This document shows positions 9,781 to 20,318 of a stretch of 64,000 bases of DNA, piece after piece. The position numbers and the translations under genes were made by a program. The notes beneath the pieces were generated by a model. It saw only the letters and a program-made list of their open reading frames with translations. It was not told where the DNA came from and ran no database searches. The DNA lies in the NCBI RefSeq assembly GCF_003048535.1, contig NZ_PIRQ01000006.1:61395-125394 (forward strand), read 5' to 3'. How positions within the stretch are numbered: the stretch's first letter is position 1; the number at the start of each line of letters is the position of its first letter. Source of the stretch: Campylobacter concisus. GTDB lineage: Bacteria; Campylobacterota; Campylobacteria; Campylobacterales; Campylobacteraceae.

Positions 9781-10887
9781 TTACTTTTGTAAAACGTAAA
9801 TAAGTTCGTCTACGTGGATATTTCTAGCTTTTAAATTTCTGCTACCACGGTAGGCGTTGTATTTTTTACGAAGCAGATGAACCTTGCCCATTTTGTTTAA
9901 ATTTTTATCAAACTCATCTTGGTTGATAAAGCCCTCTGAGTTAAACGAAATGAGTACAAATTTTGCTTTTAAATTTGCTATCAACTCGAAAAATGCCTCA
10001 CTTGCTGATGATTTTTTATTAAAAACTGATCTGTTCCAGTCCTTTGCGATGCCTGAAACTTTTGAAATTTTACTTGGCTCTTCATAACTTGCGATGAGAT
10101 TTAGCATGAAATAGTTTGAACCGTATGGGTGCTGATTATAAGGCGGATCAAGATAGACTAGATCAAGACCATCAAGCTCTTTTGCGAGCAAATTTGCGTC
10201 CTTTTGATAGACCTCAAAAGGCACGTTAAAATTTGAAAAAATTGGCTTAGTCAAATTTATATCAGAAGTGATCCTTGAGATGGCATTTTGCCCCCTGCCG
10301 CCAAACTGACCGATGCCCTCTTTATTTTTATGAAAACCTTTAAAAATTCCACTTGTATTTGCATGTACGCTTGCATTATAAAGAAGTGGAGCTATGAAGA
10401 AATTTTTCATTTCAGCTGGCACTAACTCATCTATGAGCCTTCTTGCTGTATCAATAAAAATGGCATTTTTTCTAGTATAAAAAACCCTCTCACCCTCGGT
10501 AATATTTTTATCATCTTGTGGGGCGTAAAGCCTTGTTATAAAGCCTTCAGAAAGGTTATTTTCTATCTCTTTTTCAAGCTTTTTTTGCCAGAAATTTATC
10601 TCATTTTTTAGCTCATTTGTGGCGTTTTGTAGGTAGCATGAGTTTGTGATGAAGCTGTAAAGCTCCAAGTCGTTTGCCACTAGAAATTCGCTATTTTGCT
10701 TTAAAAACCTAGCCACCACGCCACTTCCACTAAAGAGGTCGCAGCAGCTAAGTTTCTCTTTTTTAAGCTCGTCTTTTGCGTATTTTACACCTAGATCTAT
10801 AAAGCCTAAAAGAGAGCGTTTGTTACCAAGATAGGTTAAAATTTGCTCTTTTAAATAGGCTTGATTTTCTTGTTTTGTTGGCTTCAA
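9781..10887 (-). CDS. D12-class adenine-N6 DNA methyltransferase, apparently solitary
   Basis: 368 aa. N-terminal YLGNKRSLL (equivalent of the D12 FxGxK motif), SAM-binding motif I DLFSGSGVVARFL and catalytic motif IV LDPPYNQHPYGSNYF. No restriction endonuclease gene is adjacent. The start is a TTG at 10885-10887, one base after the luxS stop, so it is read from the luxS transcript by coupling; no strong ribosome site is visible. No later start would keep the FGG-like motif. Recognition sequence unknown; an orphan housekeeping methylase is the likeliest role. Confidence 0.82.
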   Translation of the reverse strand: MKPTKQENQAYLKEQILTYLGNKRSLLGFIDLGVKYAKDELKKEKLSCCDLFSGSGVVARFLKQNSEFLVANDLELYSFITNSCYLQNATNELKNEINFWQKKLEKEIENNLSEGFITRLYAPQDDKNITEGERVFYTRKNAIFIDTARRLIDELVPAEMKNFFIAPLLYNASVHANTSGIFKGFHKNKEGIGQFGGRGQNAISRITSDINLTKPIFSNFNVPFEVYQKDANLLAKELDGLDLVYLDPPYNQHPYGSNYFMLNLIASYEEPSKISKVSGIAKDWNRSVFNKKSSASEAFFELIANLKAKFVLISFNSEGFINQDEFDKNLNKMGKVHLLRKKYNAYRGSRNLKARNIHVDELIYVLQK

Positions 10888-10888
10888 A

Positions 10889-11404
10889 TCAGTGCTTTTT
10901 TAGTCCCATAGCATCAACGTCAAGCTTGATCTCATCGTTGTTTATGATGACTAGACCAAGATCAAGAATTTTCTTTGCTATTGCGTGTGCTTCATCAAGT
11001 GAGTGCATCTTATAAGTACCGCATTGAAATTTATTTAGCTCTGGAATTTTATCTTGATCTTTGACCTCTAAGATATCTTTCATAGAGGCTAACCATGCTT
11101 TCTTTACAGCTTCTTCGCTAGGTGTACCGATCACACTCATATAAAAGCCAGTCCTACAGCCCATCGGTGAGATGTCTATGATCTCTACTCCATTGCCGTT
11201 TAGATGGTTTCTCATAAAGCCAGCAAAGAGGTGCTCTAATGTATGAGTACCTTTCTCTGGTAAAATTTCTTCATTTGGCTTGCAAAATCTCAAGTCAAAA
11301 ACACTGATATCATCGCCCTTTGGCGTTTTCATACTTTTTGCTAGTCTTACTCCTGGGGCTTGCATTTTTACGTGATCTACACAAAAACTATCGAGTAGTG
11401 GCAT
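10889..11404 (-). CDS. luxS: S-ribosylhomocysteine lyase (AI-2 synthesis)
   Basis: 171 aa. Cleaves S-ribosylhomocysteine to homocysteine and DPD, the AI-2 precursor. The metal ligands His54 and His58 (HTLEHL) and Cys128 are present, with catalytic Cys83 ([10 protein letters not shown]). Length is normal for LuxS. Followed directly by the methyltransferase gene. Ribosome site AAAGGAGA lies before ATG. Confidence 0.97.
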   Translation of the reverse strand: MPLLDSFCVDHVKMQAPGVRLAKSMKTPKGDDISVFDLRFCKPNEEILPEKGTHTLEHLFAGFMRNHLNGNGVEIIDISPMGCRTGFYMSVIGTPSEEAVKKAWLASMKDILEVKDQDKIPELNKFQCGTYKMHSLDEAHAIAKKILDLGLVIINNDEIKLDVDAMGLKKH

Positions 11405-11538
11405 ATCTTCTCCTTTAAATTTTTGGTAATTCTAGCGTAAAAAATGTTTAAAATTTAAAGGCTCATGCAAAATTTCACATAAGCCTTGTAATATTTGAAT
11501 GTTTGTGAGTATTAAAATAATAAAAATTTTACTTAATA

Positions 11539-12228
11539 TTATAAATTTCTCATATATTCTGTACTATAAATACCTTGAATACGTCTTTCCATGTCACTAT
11601 ACCAACTTTTTGGAAGAGTAGTGAGAGAGTTAAATTTCTCTAGTAAATTTAAATTTTCATTTGGTGTGAAAAAGAGCCTATTTATCTCCAAAATGCTCAT
11701 GCCAACTTCATCCTTTTTGATGATCTCTATGGTGTCACCTGCCTTGCACGATCCTGGTGTTATTACGCGGTAGTACCAGCCAGTAAGGCCAGTTTCAAAG
11801 ATGTGGGTAGCCATATTTTCATTGCCCCATCTTTTTGAGAGCTTAAAGCAAGGCTTTCTTGGCTGTGATACTTGAAGGATTAGTGAACCGATTTTATGTA
11901 TATCACCTACACAGACACTACTCTCATCAAGACCGTCAATGCATAAATTCTCACCCATAGCTCCATAAGCCATATTTTTTAATCCTAAAAAACTCTCCCA
12001 ATCGGCGTAATTTGCAAATGAATTTGCAAAAACTGCCTTTTCAGGGCCGCCATGGTGCTTTGTATCAGCGACACTATCACCCTCAAAGCCAAGCTCATTT
12101 GCAAAAATTTCACCATTTTGAGCTACTTTAAAAATAGCTGAGCTCCAAGGTAAATTTAGCTTATCAGTCGCACTTTGCGAGCCGTAGTTTTTTACCTTGC
12201 CGATTAATAATGCTTTTACTATTGCCAT
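11539..12228 (-). CDS. MOSC-domain protein (YiiM-like)
   Basis: 229 aa. MOSC core with the conserved cysteine in QPRKPCFKLSKRWG, KHHGGPEKAV and MGENL motifs, plus the C-terminal 3-alpha domain (about 175-225). MOSC proteins handle molybdenum cofactor-dependent hydroxylamine-type reductions; YiiM reduces 6-N-hydroxylaminopurine, but that activity here is inferred. It lies 17 bp downstream of ruvC on the same strand, so probably co-transcribed. Confidence 0.82.
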   Translation of the reverse strand: MAIVKALLIGKVKNYGSQSATDKLNLPWSSAIFKVAQNGEIFANELGFEGDSVADTKHHGGPEKAVFANSFANYADWESFLGLKNMAYGAMGENLCIDGLDESSVCVGDIHKIGSLILQVSQPRKPCFKLSKRWGNENMATHIFETGLTGWYYRVITPGSCKAGDTIEIIKKDEVGMSILEINRLFFTPNENLNLLEKFNSLTTLPKSWYSDMERRIQGIYSTEYMRNL

Positions 12229-12245
12229 TTTTTTCCTATCAAAAT

Positions 12246-12719
12246 TTAGCTTACTCTTAAATTATTTGCGTGAGTTAGCGCGATTGCGATCGCATCAGTT
12301 ATATCAAGTGGTTTTATCTCTTTGTTTATACCTAAAATTTTCTTCACCATAAACGCCACTTGCTCTTTGTCAGCTTTGGCCTTGCCAGTGACAGTTTTTT
12401 TTACTTGAAGTGGTGTATACTCGGCAAAATCGCCATGAAGCTGTAAAATTTTAAGGCTAAGTGCACCACGAAACTGAGCGAGTTTTAAAACTGTCTTTGG
12501 GTTGTAAGCAAAAAATATATCTTCGATCGCAACCTCATCGAATTTATGATTTTTAAAGATGAGATCAAGCCCCTCACAAAGCTCGGTAATCTGATACTGA
12601 AGTGTATTTGGTTTTATTTTTATGAGTCCTGCTTCAAGAAGTGTAGTTTTAAATTTATTTTTTTCAAGTATCGCATAACCGCAATTCTTCGTTCCTGGAT
12701 CGATTCCTAAAATTTTCAT
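12246..12719 (-). CDS. ruvC: Holliday-junction endonuclease RuvC
   Basis: 157 aa. Catalytic acidic residues are recognisable: Asp7 in [10 protein letters not shown], the Glu in VAIEDIFFA, and the C-terminal [13 protein letters not shown] pair. Length is typical. The gene is divergent from dnaA across the origin region, an arrangement common in this group. Confidence 0.95.
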   Translation of the reverse strand: MKILGIDPGTKNCGYAILEKNKFKTTLLEAGLIKIKPNTLQYQITELCEGLDLIFKNHKFDEVAIEDIFFAYNPKTVLKLAQFRGALSLKILQLHGDFAEYTPLQVKKTVTGKAKADKEQVAFMVKKILGINKEIKPLDITDAIAIALTHANNLRVS

Positions 12720-12847
12720 AACTATCTTTTCAATACTTTTTCACGACTTTTTCACGATGTGAAAAAGTTTGTCAGAGTTTAACAAAGGTTTTATTAAATT
12801 TAAGATAGTATCACTATAAAAATTCTCGAAATTTAAGGCATAAAAAT
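12720..12847. other. Origin region, part 1 (upstream of dnaA): DnaA-box-like cluster
   Basis: Two direct repeats TTTTTCACG at 12737-12745 and 12748-12756 (11-bp period, one helical turn) and an inverted TGTGAAAAA at 12758-12766, all close to the epsilonproteobacterial DnaA box (consensus TTATTCACA). An AT-rich stretch follows up to the dnaA start. It also carries the dnaA promoter. The role as half of a bipartite oriC is inferred from box density and gene context. Confidence 0.7.
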
Positions 12848-14158
12848 TTGATAGCAGACGAAATTTTAGAAAATCTTTCAACACAAATTTCACCTGAAGA
12901 ATACCAAAGTTATATCAAGCAATTAAAATTTAACGAAAAGGCTTCAGACGATCATATTATAGTATTCACTGCACCAAATGAGTTAATGGCTAAATTTATA
13001 AATACAAGATATGCTGATAAGATCGCTCATCTATATGAAGTTAGAACAGGGATAAAGCCAAATATTGAAATTTCATCTACTAAAAGTAGCAAGGTATCGA
13101 AGCAAAATCAAATAAATGTTAAGCAAATAAAAACACAAAGTAGCATTTTAAATCCAAGCTACACATTTGAAAATTTTGTCTGTGGAGCGTCAAATCAATA
13201 CGCATTTTTAAGCGCAAAAGCAGCCGCTGAAAAACCTGGCGTACTTTATAATCCACTTTTTATCTATGGCACGACAGGGCTTGGCAAGACTCACTTACTC
13301 CAGTCAGTCGGAAATCACTGCCTAAATAAAGGAAAAACCGTTATTTGCGTAACTAGCGAACAATTTATGATAGATTTTACCAGTCATATAAATAACCACT
13401 CAATGCCAAAATTTCGTGAAAAATATAGAAACTGCGATGTTTTACTAATAGACGATGTACAGTTTCTTGGTAAAACTGATAAAATCCAAGAGGAATTTTT
13501 CAACACATATAATGAACTTTTAGCAAAAAATGGTCAAATAGTTATGACTTCAGATCGACCTCCAAAGACACTAAAAGGCTTTGAAGATAGGATGATTTCA
13601 AGATTTGATAAGGCTTTTATGGCTGATATTACGCCACCTGAACTTGATACAAAAATAGCCATCATCATCAAAAAATGCGAATTTGATAAAATCGATCTAA
13701 ATAAAGAGGTCATAAACTACATAGCTACAAACATGGGAGATAATATCCGTGAGATCGAGGGAGCTATCATAAATTTAAACGTATTTAAAACTCTTATGAA
13801 AGAAGAGATCACACTTGATCTTGCAAAAAGTATATTAAAAGATCTGATCAAAGAAAAACGTGAAAATATAAATTTCGATACTATCGTTGAAATAGTTAGT
13901 AAAGAACTAAATATCAAACAAAGTGATATAAAAAGCAAATCAAGAGTTACAAATATCGTAGAAGCAAGACGAATCATCATATATCTTGCAAAGATGCTTA
14001 CAACAAACTCAATGCCACAAATTGCAAACTATTTTGGCATGAAAGATCACAGTGCCGTTAGTCATAATATTAAAAAGATAAATGAGCTAATACAAACTAA
14101 TGAAATTTTTAGTCTAAAAGTTACTGAATTAAAAAACAAAATTTTGACAAAAGGATAA
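12848..14158 (+). CDS. dnaA: Chromosomal replication initiator DnaA
   Basis: 436 aa. N-terminal DnaB/HobA-interacting domain I, short linker, AAA+ domain with Walker A (YGTTGLGKTHL) and Walker B (LLIDDVQFLG), and C-terminal DNA-binding domain IV with the DnaA signature (SMPQIANYFGMKDHSAVSHN). The start is a TTG (12848); AAGG lies about 10 nt upstream and there is no better ATG nearby. Flanked on both sides by DnaA-box-like sequences. Confidence 0.97.
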   Translation: MIADEILENLSTQISPEEYQSYIKQLKFNEKASDDHIIVFTAPNELMAKFINTRYADKIAHLYEVRTGIKPNIEISSTKSSKVSKQNQINVKQIKTQSSILNPSYTFENFVCGASNQYAFLSAKAAAEKPGVLYNPLFIYGTTGLGKTHLLQSVGNHCLNKGKTVICVTSEQFMIDFTSHINNHSMPKFREKYRNCDVLLIDDVQFLGKTDKIQEEFFNTYNELLAKNGQIVMTSDRPPKTLKGFEDRMISRFDKAFMADITPPELDTKIAIIIKKCEFDKIDLNKEVINYIATNMGDNIREIEGAIINLNVFKTLMKEEITLDLAKSILKDLIKEKRENINFDTIVEIVSKELNIKQSDIKSKSRVTNIVEARRIIIYLAKMLTTNSMPQIANYFGMKDHSAVSHNIKKINELIQTNEIFSLKVTELKNKILTKG

Positions 14159-14312
14159 AATACAATATGAAATTTGTGAATAAATGTGAAAAAGAAAATA
14201 TAATTTTTCACATTTCAAATAGCTGTATTTCGGTGTTTAAAAGCACTTTTCACTTTTTAACATCACCTACTAAAACAAAAAAATTAAATTTAAAAATAGA
14301 AGGAAGTTTTTA
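14159..14312. other. Origin region, part 2 (dnaA-dnaN gap): DnaA boxes
   Basis: A consensus box TGTGAATAA (14175-14183, i.e. TTATTCACA on the minus strand), TGTGAAAAA (14185-14193) and an opposed TTTTTCACA (14204-14212) lie in a short AT-rich gap. A weaker match, CTTTTCACT, is at 14246-14254. In Campylobacter jejuni oriC has been assigned to the dnaA-dnaN interval. The dnaN promoter must also lie here. Confidence 0.8.
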
Positions 14313-15380
14313 ATGAAAGTTTTAATAAACAAAAATATGCTTGAAAGCATAGTAACAAATACAAACCCATATCTTGAAAAAAGAGATCTTAGTGCTATAA
14401 CTTCTCACATTTATATCTCAGCAAAAGATGGAGTTTTAAATATAAAAGCAACTGATCATGAGATAGGACTAGCATATAAGCTAAGTAATGTAAAAATCGT
14501 TGATCAAGGCTATGCAACTGCAAATGGTAAAAAACTATTAGACATTATAAAAAGTCTAAAAGACGAAGAAGTGATGTTAGAAACTGTAAATAACTATCTT
14601 TATATAAAACAAAAAAACTCAAAATATAAACTTCCAATGTATAAATTTGAAGATTTTCCAGAATTTCCAACGATTGAGGGTAAATCAAAATTTGATGTTG
14701 ACGCTGTTATGTTAGGAAGAAGTTTAAAGAAAATTTTACCAAGTATTGATAGTAATAACCCAAAATTTGAACTAAATGGTGCTTTCCTTGATATTAAACA
14801 AGACTTTATAAATATCGTTGGTACTGATACAAGAAGACTTAGTGTATTTAAATTTCAAACACCAACTGAAAAAGAATTTTCACTTATAATCCCTAAAAAA
14901 GCTATCAATGAAATACAAAAACTATTTTTTGACAAGATAGAAATTTACTATGATGAGAATATTTTAATCGCGCAAAGCCAAAATTTTGAGTTTTTCACAA
15001 AACTTATAAATGGTAAATTTCCAGACTATGAGCGTGTCATACCAAAAGAGGTAAGAAAAAGACTTCAATTAAGTAGAGATAAGATGATAGAGGGTATAAA
15101 AACTATCTCAATGCTAAGTGATACAATGAAAATAACTTTTTCAAAAGACAATATAACATTTGAAAGTGTTATAGAAGATAACTCTGAAGCAAAAACTATG
15201 ATTGATTATCAAACTGGCTTAGAAGATGAATTCTTTATAGGCATAAAAAATAGATATCTACTTGACTTTTTAAGTAGCATCGAGGATGAAAATTTTGAGC
15301 TTGGATTTAATGAAAGCTCACTAGCATTTGTTGTAAATTCAAAAGAATTAACAACAGTAATAATGCCGATAAATTTATAA
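14313..15380 (+). CDS. dnaN: DNA polymerase III beta clamp
   Basis: 355 aa, typical length for the sliding clamp. Three-fold clamp architecture and the C-terminal TTVIMPINL strand of the partner-binding pocket are recognisable. AGAAGGAAG ribosome site before ATG. Follows dnaA and precedes gyrB by 14 bp, the usual origin-proximal order. Confidence 0.97.
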   Translation: MKVLINKNMLESIVTNTNPYLEKRDLSAITSHIYISAKDGVLNIKATDHEIGLAYKLSNVKIVDQGYATANGKKLLDIIKSLKDEEVMLETVNNYLYIKQKNSKYKLPMYKFEDFPEFPTIEGKSKFDVDAVMLGRSLKKILPSIDSNNPKFELNGAFLDIKQDFINIVGTDTRRLSVFKFQTPTEKEFSLIIPKKAINEIQKLFFDKIEIYYDENILIAQSQNFEFFTKLINGKFPDYERVIPKEVRKRLQLSRDKMIEGIKTISMLSDTMKITFSKDNITFESVIEDNSEAKTMIDYQTGLEDEFFIGIKNRYLLDFLSSIEDENFELGFNESSLAFVVNSKELTTVIMPINL

Positions 15381-15385
15381 GATAA

Positions 15386-17704
<2,319 letters not shown>

Positions 17705-17756
17705 AAGGTGATCAAATTTAAATTTGACCTAATTAGCAAAAAATAAAGGATAAAAA

Positions 17757-18416
17757 ATGAGTGAAGAGCTAGAGATAGAGATGAAATACGGCGAGAAAAT
17801 TTTGAAAGAATTTGACGTAGAGAGTGACCTTGAGGTCTGGGAAAATAAGCAAACAAGGGACTATGTCATAAAGATCACTCTGCCTGAGTTTTGCTGCCTT
17901 TGCCCTCGCTCTGGTTATCCTGACTTTGCGACGATATATCTTGAGTACATCCCAAATAAGCTTGTAGTCGAGCTAAAAGCGATAAAGCTTTATATAAATA
18001 GCTTTATGAACCGAAATATCAGCCACGAAGATAGTATAAATGAAATTTACTCTGTTTTAGAAAAAAAACTTGAACCTAAATTTATGAAGATAGTTGGTGA
18101 CTTTAACCCACGTGGAAATGTCCATACGGTTATTGAGATCAGCTCTGATCTAGTAGTGAAAAAGCCAGTTGAAGAGAAAGAATTTACTCCTAGAACTAGA
18201 GAGAGAAGTAGCTTTGGTGATAAGCCACGTGAAAGACGTAGTACGAGTGATCGTGGCAGTAGCAGGAGCAGCAGTAGAACTGGTGGCAGCAGAGGTGGCA
18301 GAGATGATAAATTTCAAAAAGATGACAAACCAAGAAGAAGCTCAAACAAAGAGGGCTTTAGAAAGATAAGCTACGCAGATAATAAGAAGCCAAAAGTAGT
18401 CAAAAAGGATAAATGA
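17757..18416 (+). CDS. queF: preQ1 synthase QueF with an unusual basic/serine-rich C-terminal tail
   Basis: 219 aa. NADPH-dependent reduction of 7-cyano-7-deazaguanine to preQ1 in queuosine synthesis. The core (about 1-136) has the catalytic Cys49 and Asp56 (LCPRSGYPDF), the ELKAIKLY substrate strand and FNPRGNVHT. Short-form QueF normally ends near residue 130. Here about 80 more residues follow, very rich in Arg, Ser, Gly and Lys (about 140-219). The tail is in frame and ends at the ATGA overlap with the next gene, so it is not an obvious annotation artefact. Its role is unknown; RNA binding is a guess. Confidence 0.9.
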   Translation: MSEELEIEMKYGEKILKEFDVESDLEVWENKQTRDYVIKITLPEFCCLCPRSGYPDFATIYLEYIPNKLVVELKAIKLYINSFMNRNISHEDSINEIYSVLEKKLEPKFMKIVGDFNPRGNVHTVIEISSDLVVKKPVEEKEFTPRTRERSSFGDKPRERRSTSDRGSSRSSSRTGGSRGGRDDKFQKDDKPRRSSNKEGFRKISYADNKKPKVVKKDK

Positions 18417-19651
18417 TGATAAGTGCTAAGCTTATAGAACATATCTTTAAAGCAGCATCTATATCACGTTGGAACGACTATCCAAAGATGGCAAATTTAG
18501 TCGAGCTTGACAAGCAGGCTCATAAATTTATCATCGCTTATTTCATAGCAAAACAAGAGCAAGACGCCGATATGAACTATATCATTGAGGCTGGAATTTT
18601 TGAGTTTTTAAGTAGGGTCGTAGTCACTGACATACGACCAGATGTCTTTCATCACATACAAAAGACAAAAAAAGAGCAGATAAATAGCTGGGTCTTAAGC
18701 AACCTAGAGGAGCTGATCTCAGAGATCGAAGATGGCAAATTTTTAGAGAGATTTAAAAACCACTTTAAAAATGATAAAAAGCATGAAAAAGAGCGCCTGA
18801 TCCTAAAAGCAGCCAGCTATCTTGCCACGAGGTGGGAATTTTCCATCGTCTATCAAACGAGCCAGTTTTTAAGCGATATCGACGAGCTTAAAGCTAAGGT
18901 TGAGGAGGAGATGGAGGATTATTATGAGTTAATTGGCGTTAGAAAGATCGCTATGAATCAAAAATTAGCTCGCCTAGTTGATCTAAGCGGTAGACTAAGG
19001 TTTCAAAAGCGCTGGGCACAAACGCCTCGCATTCCTGAAACTGCGGTCTTAGGACATATGCTAGTAGTTGCGATACTTAGCTATTTTTATTCACTCAAAG
19101 CAAAAGCTTGCAAAAAGCGTCTAGAAAATAACTTCTTTTGTGCGCTATTTCACGACCTACCAGAGAGTCTCACAAGAGATATCATAAGCCCTGTAAAATA
19201 CGGTGTAAAAGGCCTAAATGAGATCATCAGCGAGTATGAGATGAGGCTTATTGATGAGAGGATTTTGCCATTTGTGCCTGAAAAGATCAAAGATGAGTTT
19301 AGCTACATCCTTGGTATCAGAAAAGATGGCGAGAAATTTATAAAAGATGAGTTTGAAAATAGAACTTATGAGCGCAAGATCATCTGCCACGAAGGGACGA
19401 TGGAAAACGTAAATGAGGATAAATTTAACCCGATCGACGGCAAAGCGCTAAAATACTGCGACAAGCTCTCAGCTTACATAGAAGCCGGAATTTCTATAAG
19501 TTATGGCGTCAAGTCAAAAGAGTTAACTGATGGTTTTAATAATATGTATAAATTTTTTAGCGAAAAACCTAAGATCGACGGAGTGGATTTTTTAGAAATT
19601 TGTGATGATTTTAATGAGCATTTTGGTTTAGAAAGACCCCCTCTCAGATAA
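18413..19651 (+). CDS. HD-domain phosphohydrolase-like protein
   Basis: 412 aa. An HD metal site is visible: His215 (VLGHML) and His247-Asp248 (LFHDLPES), with RW and H residues upstream that resemble the YfbR/HDDC2-type 5'-deoxynucleotidase arrangement. The N-terminal third has a second similar RW...HKFIIAYF segment. Start ATG overlaps the queF stop (ATGA), so translation is coupled. The 3' end overlaps the convergent SRP RNA gene by about 15 bp. Substrate unknown. Confidence 0.7.
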   Translation: MMISAKLIEHIFKAASISRWNDYPKMANLVELDKQAHKFIIAYFIAKQEQDADMNYIIEAGIFEFLSRVVVTDIRPDVFHHIQKTKKEQINSWVLSNLEELISEIEDGKFLERFKNHFKNDKKHEKERLILKAASYLATRWEFSIVYQTSQFLSDIDELKAKVEEEMEDYYELIGVRKIAMNQKLARLVDLSGRLRFQKRWAQTPRIPETAVLGHMLVVAILSYFYSLKAKACKKRLENNFFCALFHDLPESLTRDIISPVKYGVKGLNEIISEYEMRLIDERILPFVPEKIKDEFSYILGIRKDGEKFIKDEFENRTYERKIICHEGTMENVNEDKFNPIDGKALKYCDKLSAYIEAGISISYGVKSKELTDGFNNMYKFFSEKPKIDGVDFLEICDDFNEHFGLERPPLR

Positions 19652-19751
19652 CTGCGGCACACACTTAATACAAGTGCTCTGCTGTGTTCCCACCCTGAAG
19701 CGGTGCTCATAAAAAGCATTGCACAGGTCTAAGAAGGAGCTTCGCAATCAT
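19637..19751 (-). ncRNA. ffs: Signal recognition particle RNA (4.5S type)
   Basis: On the minus strand the diagnostic apical domain reads GCTT-CAGG-GTG-GGAA-CAC-AGCA-GAGC. A GGAA tetraloop (19687-19690) sits on a GTG/CAC stem, followed by the symmetric CAGG/AGCA loop and a GCTT/GAGC helix, the layout of the Ffh-binding region. The ends pair as well (CUCCUUCU with AGAGGGGG). A TATAGT -10 box lies at 19763-19758, placing the 5' end near 19751. The end positions are approximate. Confidence 0.87.
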
Positions 19752-19848
19752 ACAGAAACTATACTTAAATTTTGTTTTATAGTTACATTTTTAAAAATTT
19801 AGCTTTAAGAGTATATAATCTCACATAAATTTCACGAAAAGTAGGGCA

Positions 19849-20274
19849 ATGCCAGGAAAGATCAAACTTCGTTTTTTATCAGCTTTTAGAGATTTTTTTA
19901 TCTATCATCACAAATCTTTAGAATTTCGTGCCAAAATTTTTGCCGCTATGATCTCTGCTAAATTTGACCCAGACGAAGATGATTTTTTTGTTTTAAATGA
20001 CATTACAAATGAAATTTATGAAAATGACCAAACCAGAAAAGATTTTTTAATCCAAACTGTTAAAGAGTATGTAGCAAGAGTTAAAAGAAACGATAGGATC
20101 ACACTTGATGCACTACTTTTAAGCATTGATAAAGACCTAAAAGATCACAAAAGATATGCCAAAAAGATAGATTTTTCTCACCTTCGTCGCTTGATGAGTG
20201 GCTGTGAGGAAGAAATTTTAGTTCAGCAAAGAGTTTATGAGTTTTTAATAAACGAAGTTAAACTCTATTCTTAA
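19849..20274 (+). CDS. Conserved hypothetical protein
   Basis: 141 aa, charged, mostly helical, no signal peptide, no recognised motif. Composition (many Lys, Asp, Phe, Arg) matches ordinary Campylobacter cytosolic proteins. It lies alone between the SRP RNA and the convergent flgE-like gene. GTAGGGCA precedes the ATG at weak ribosome-site spacing. Function unknown. Confidence 0.6.
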   Translation: MPGKIKLRFLSAFRDFFIYHHKSLEFRAKIFAAMISAKFDPDEDDFFVLNDITNEIYENDQTRKDFLIQTVKEYVARVKRNDRITLDALLLSIDKDLKDHKRYAKKIDFSHLRRLMSGCEEEILVQQRVYEFLINEVKLYS

Positions 20275-20318
20275 AATTATCATTCATTTTAAATTTTTAA
20301 TCATCAACTAGCATAAAA

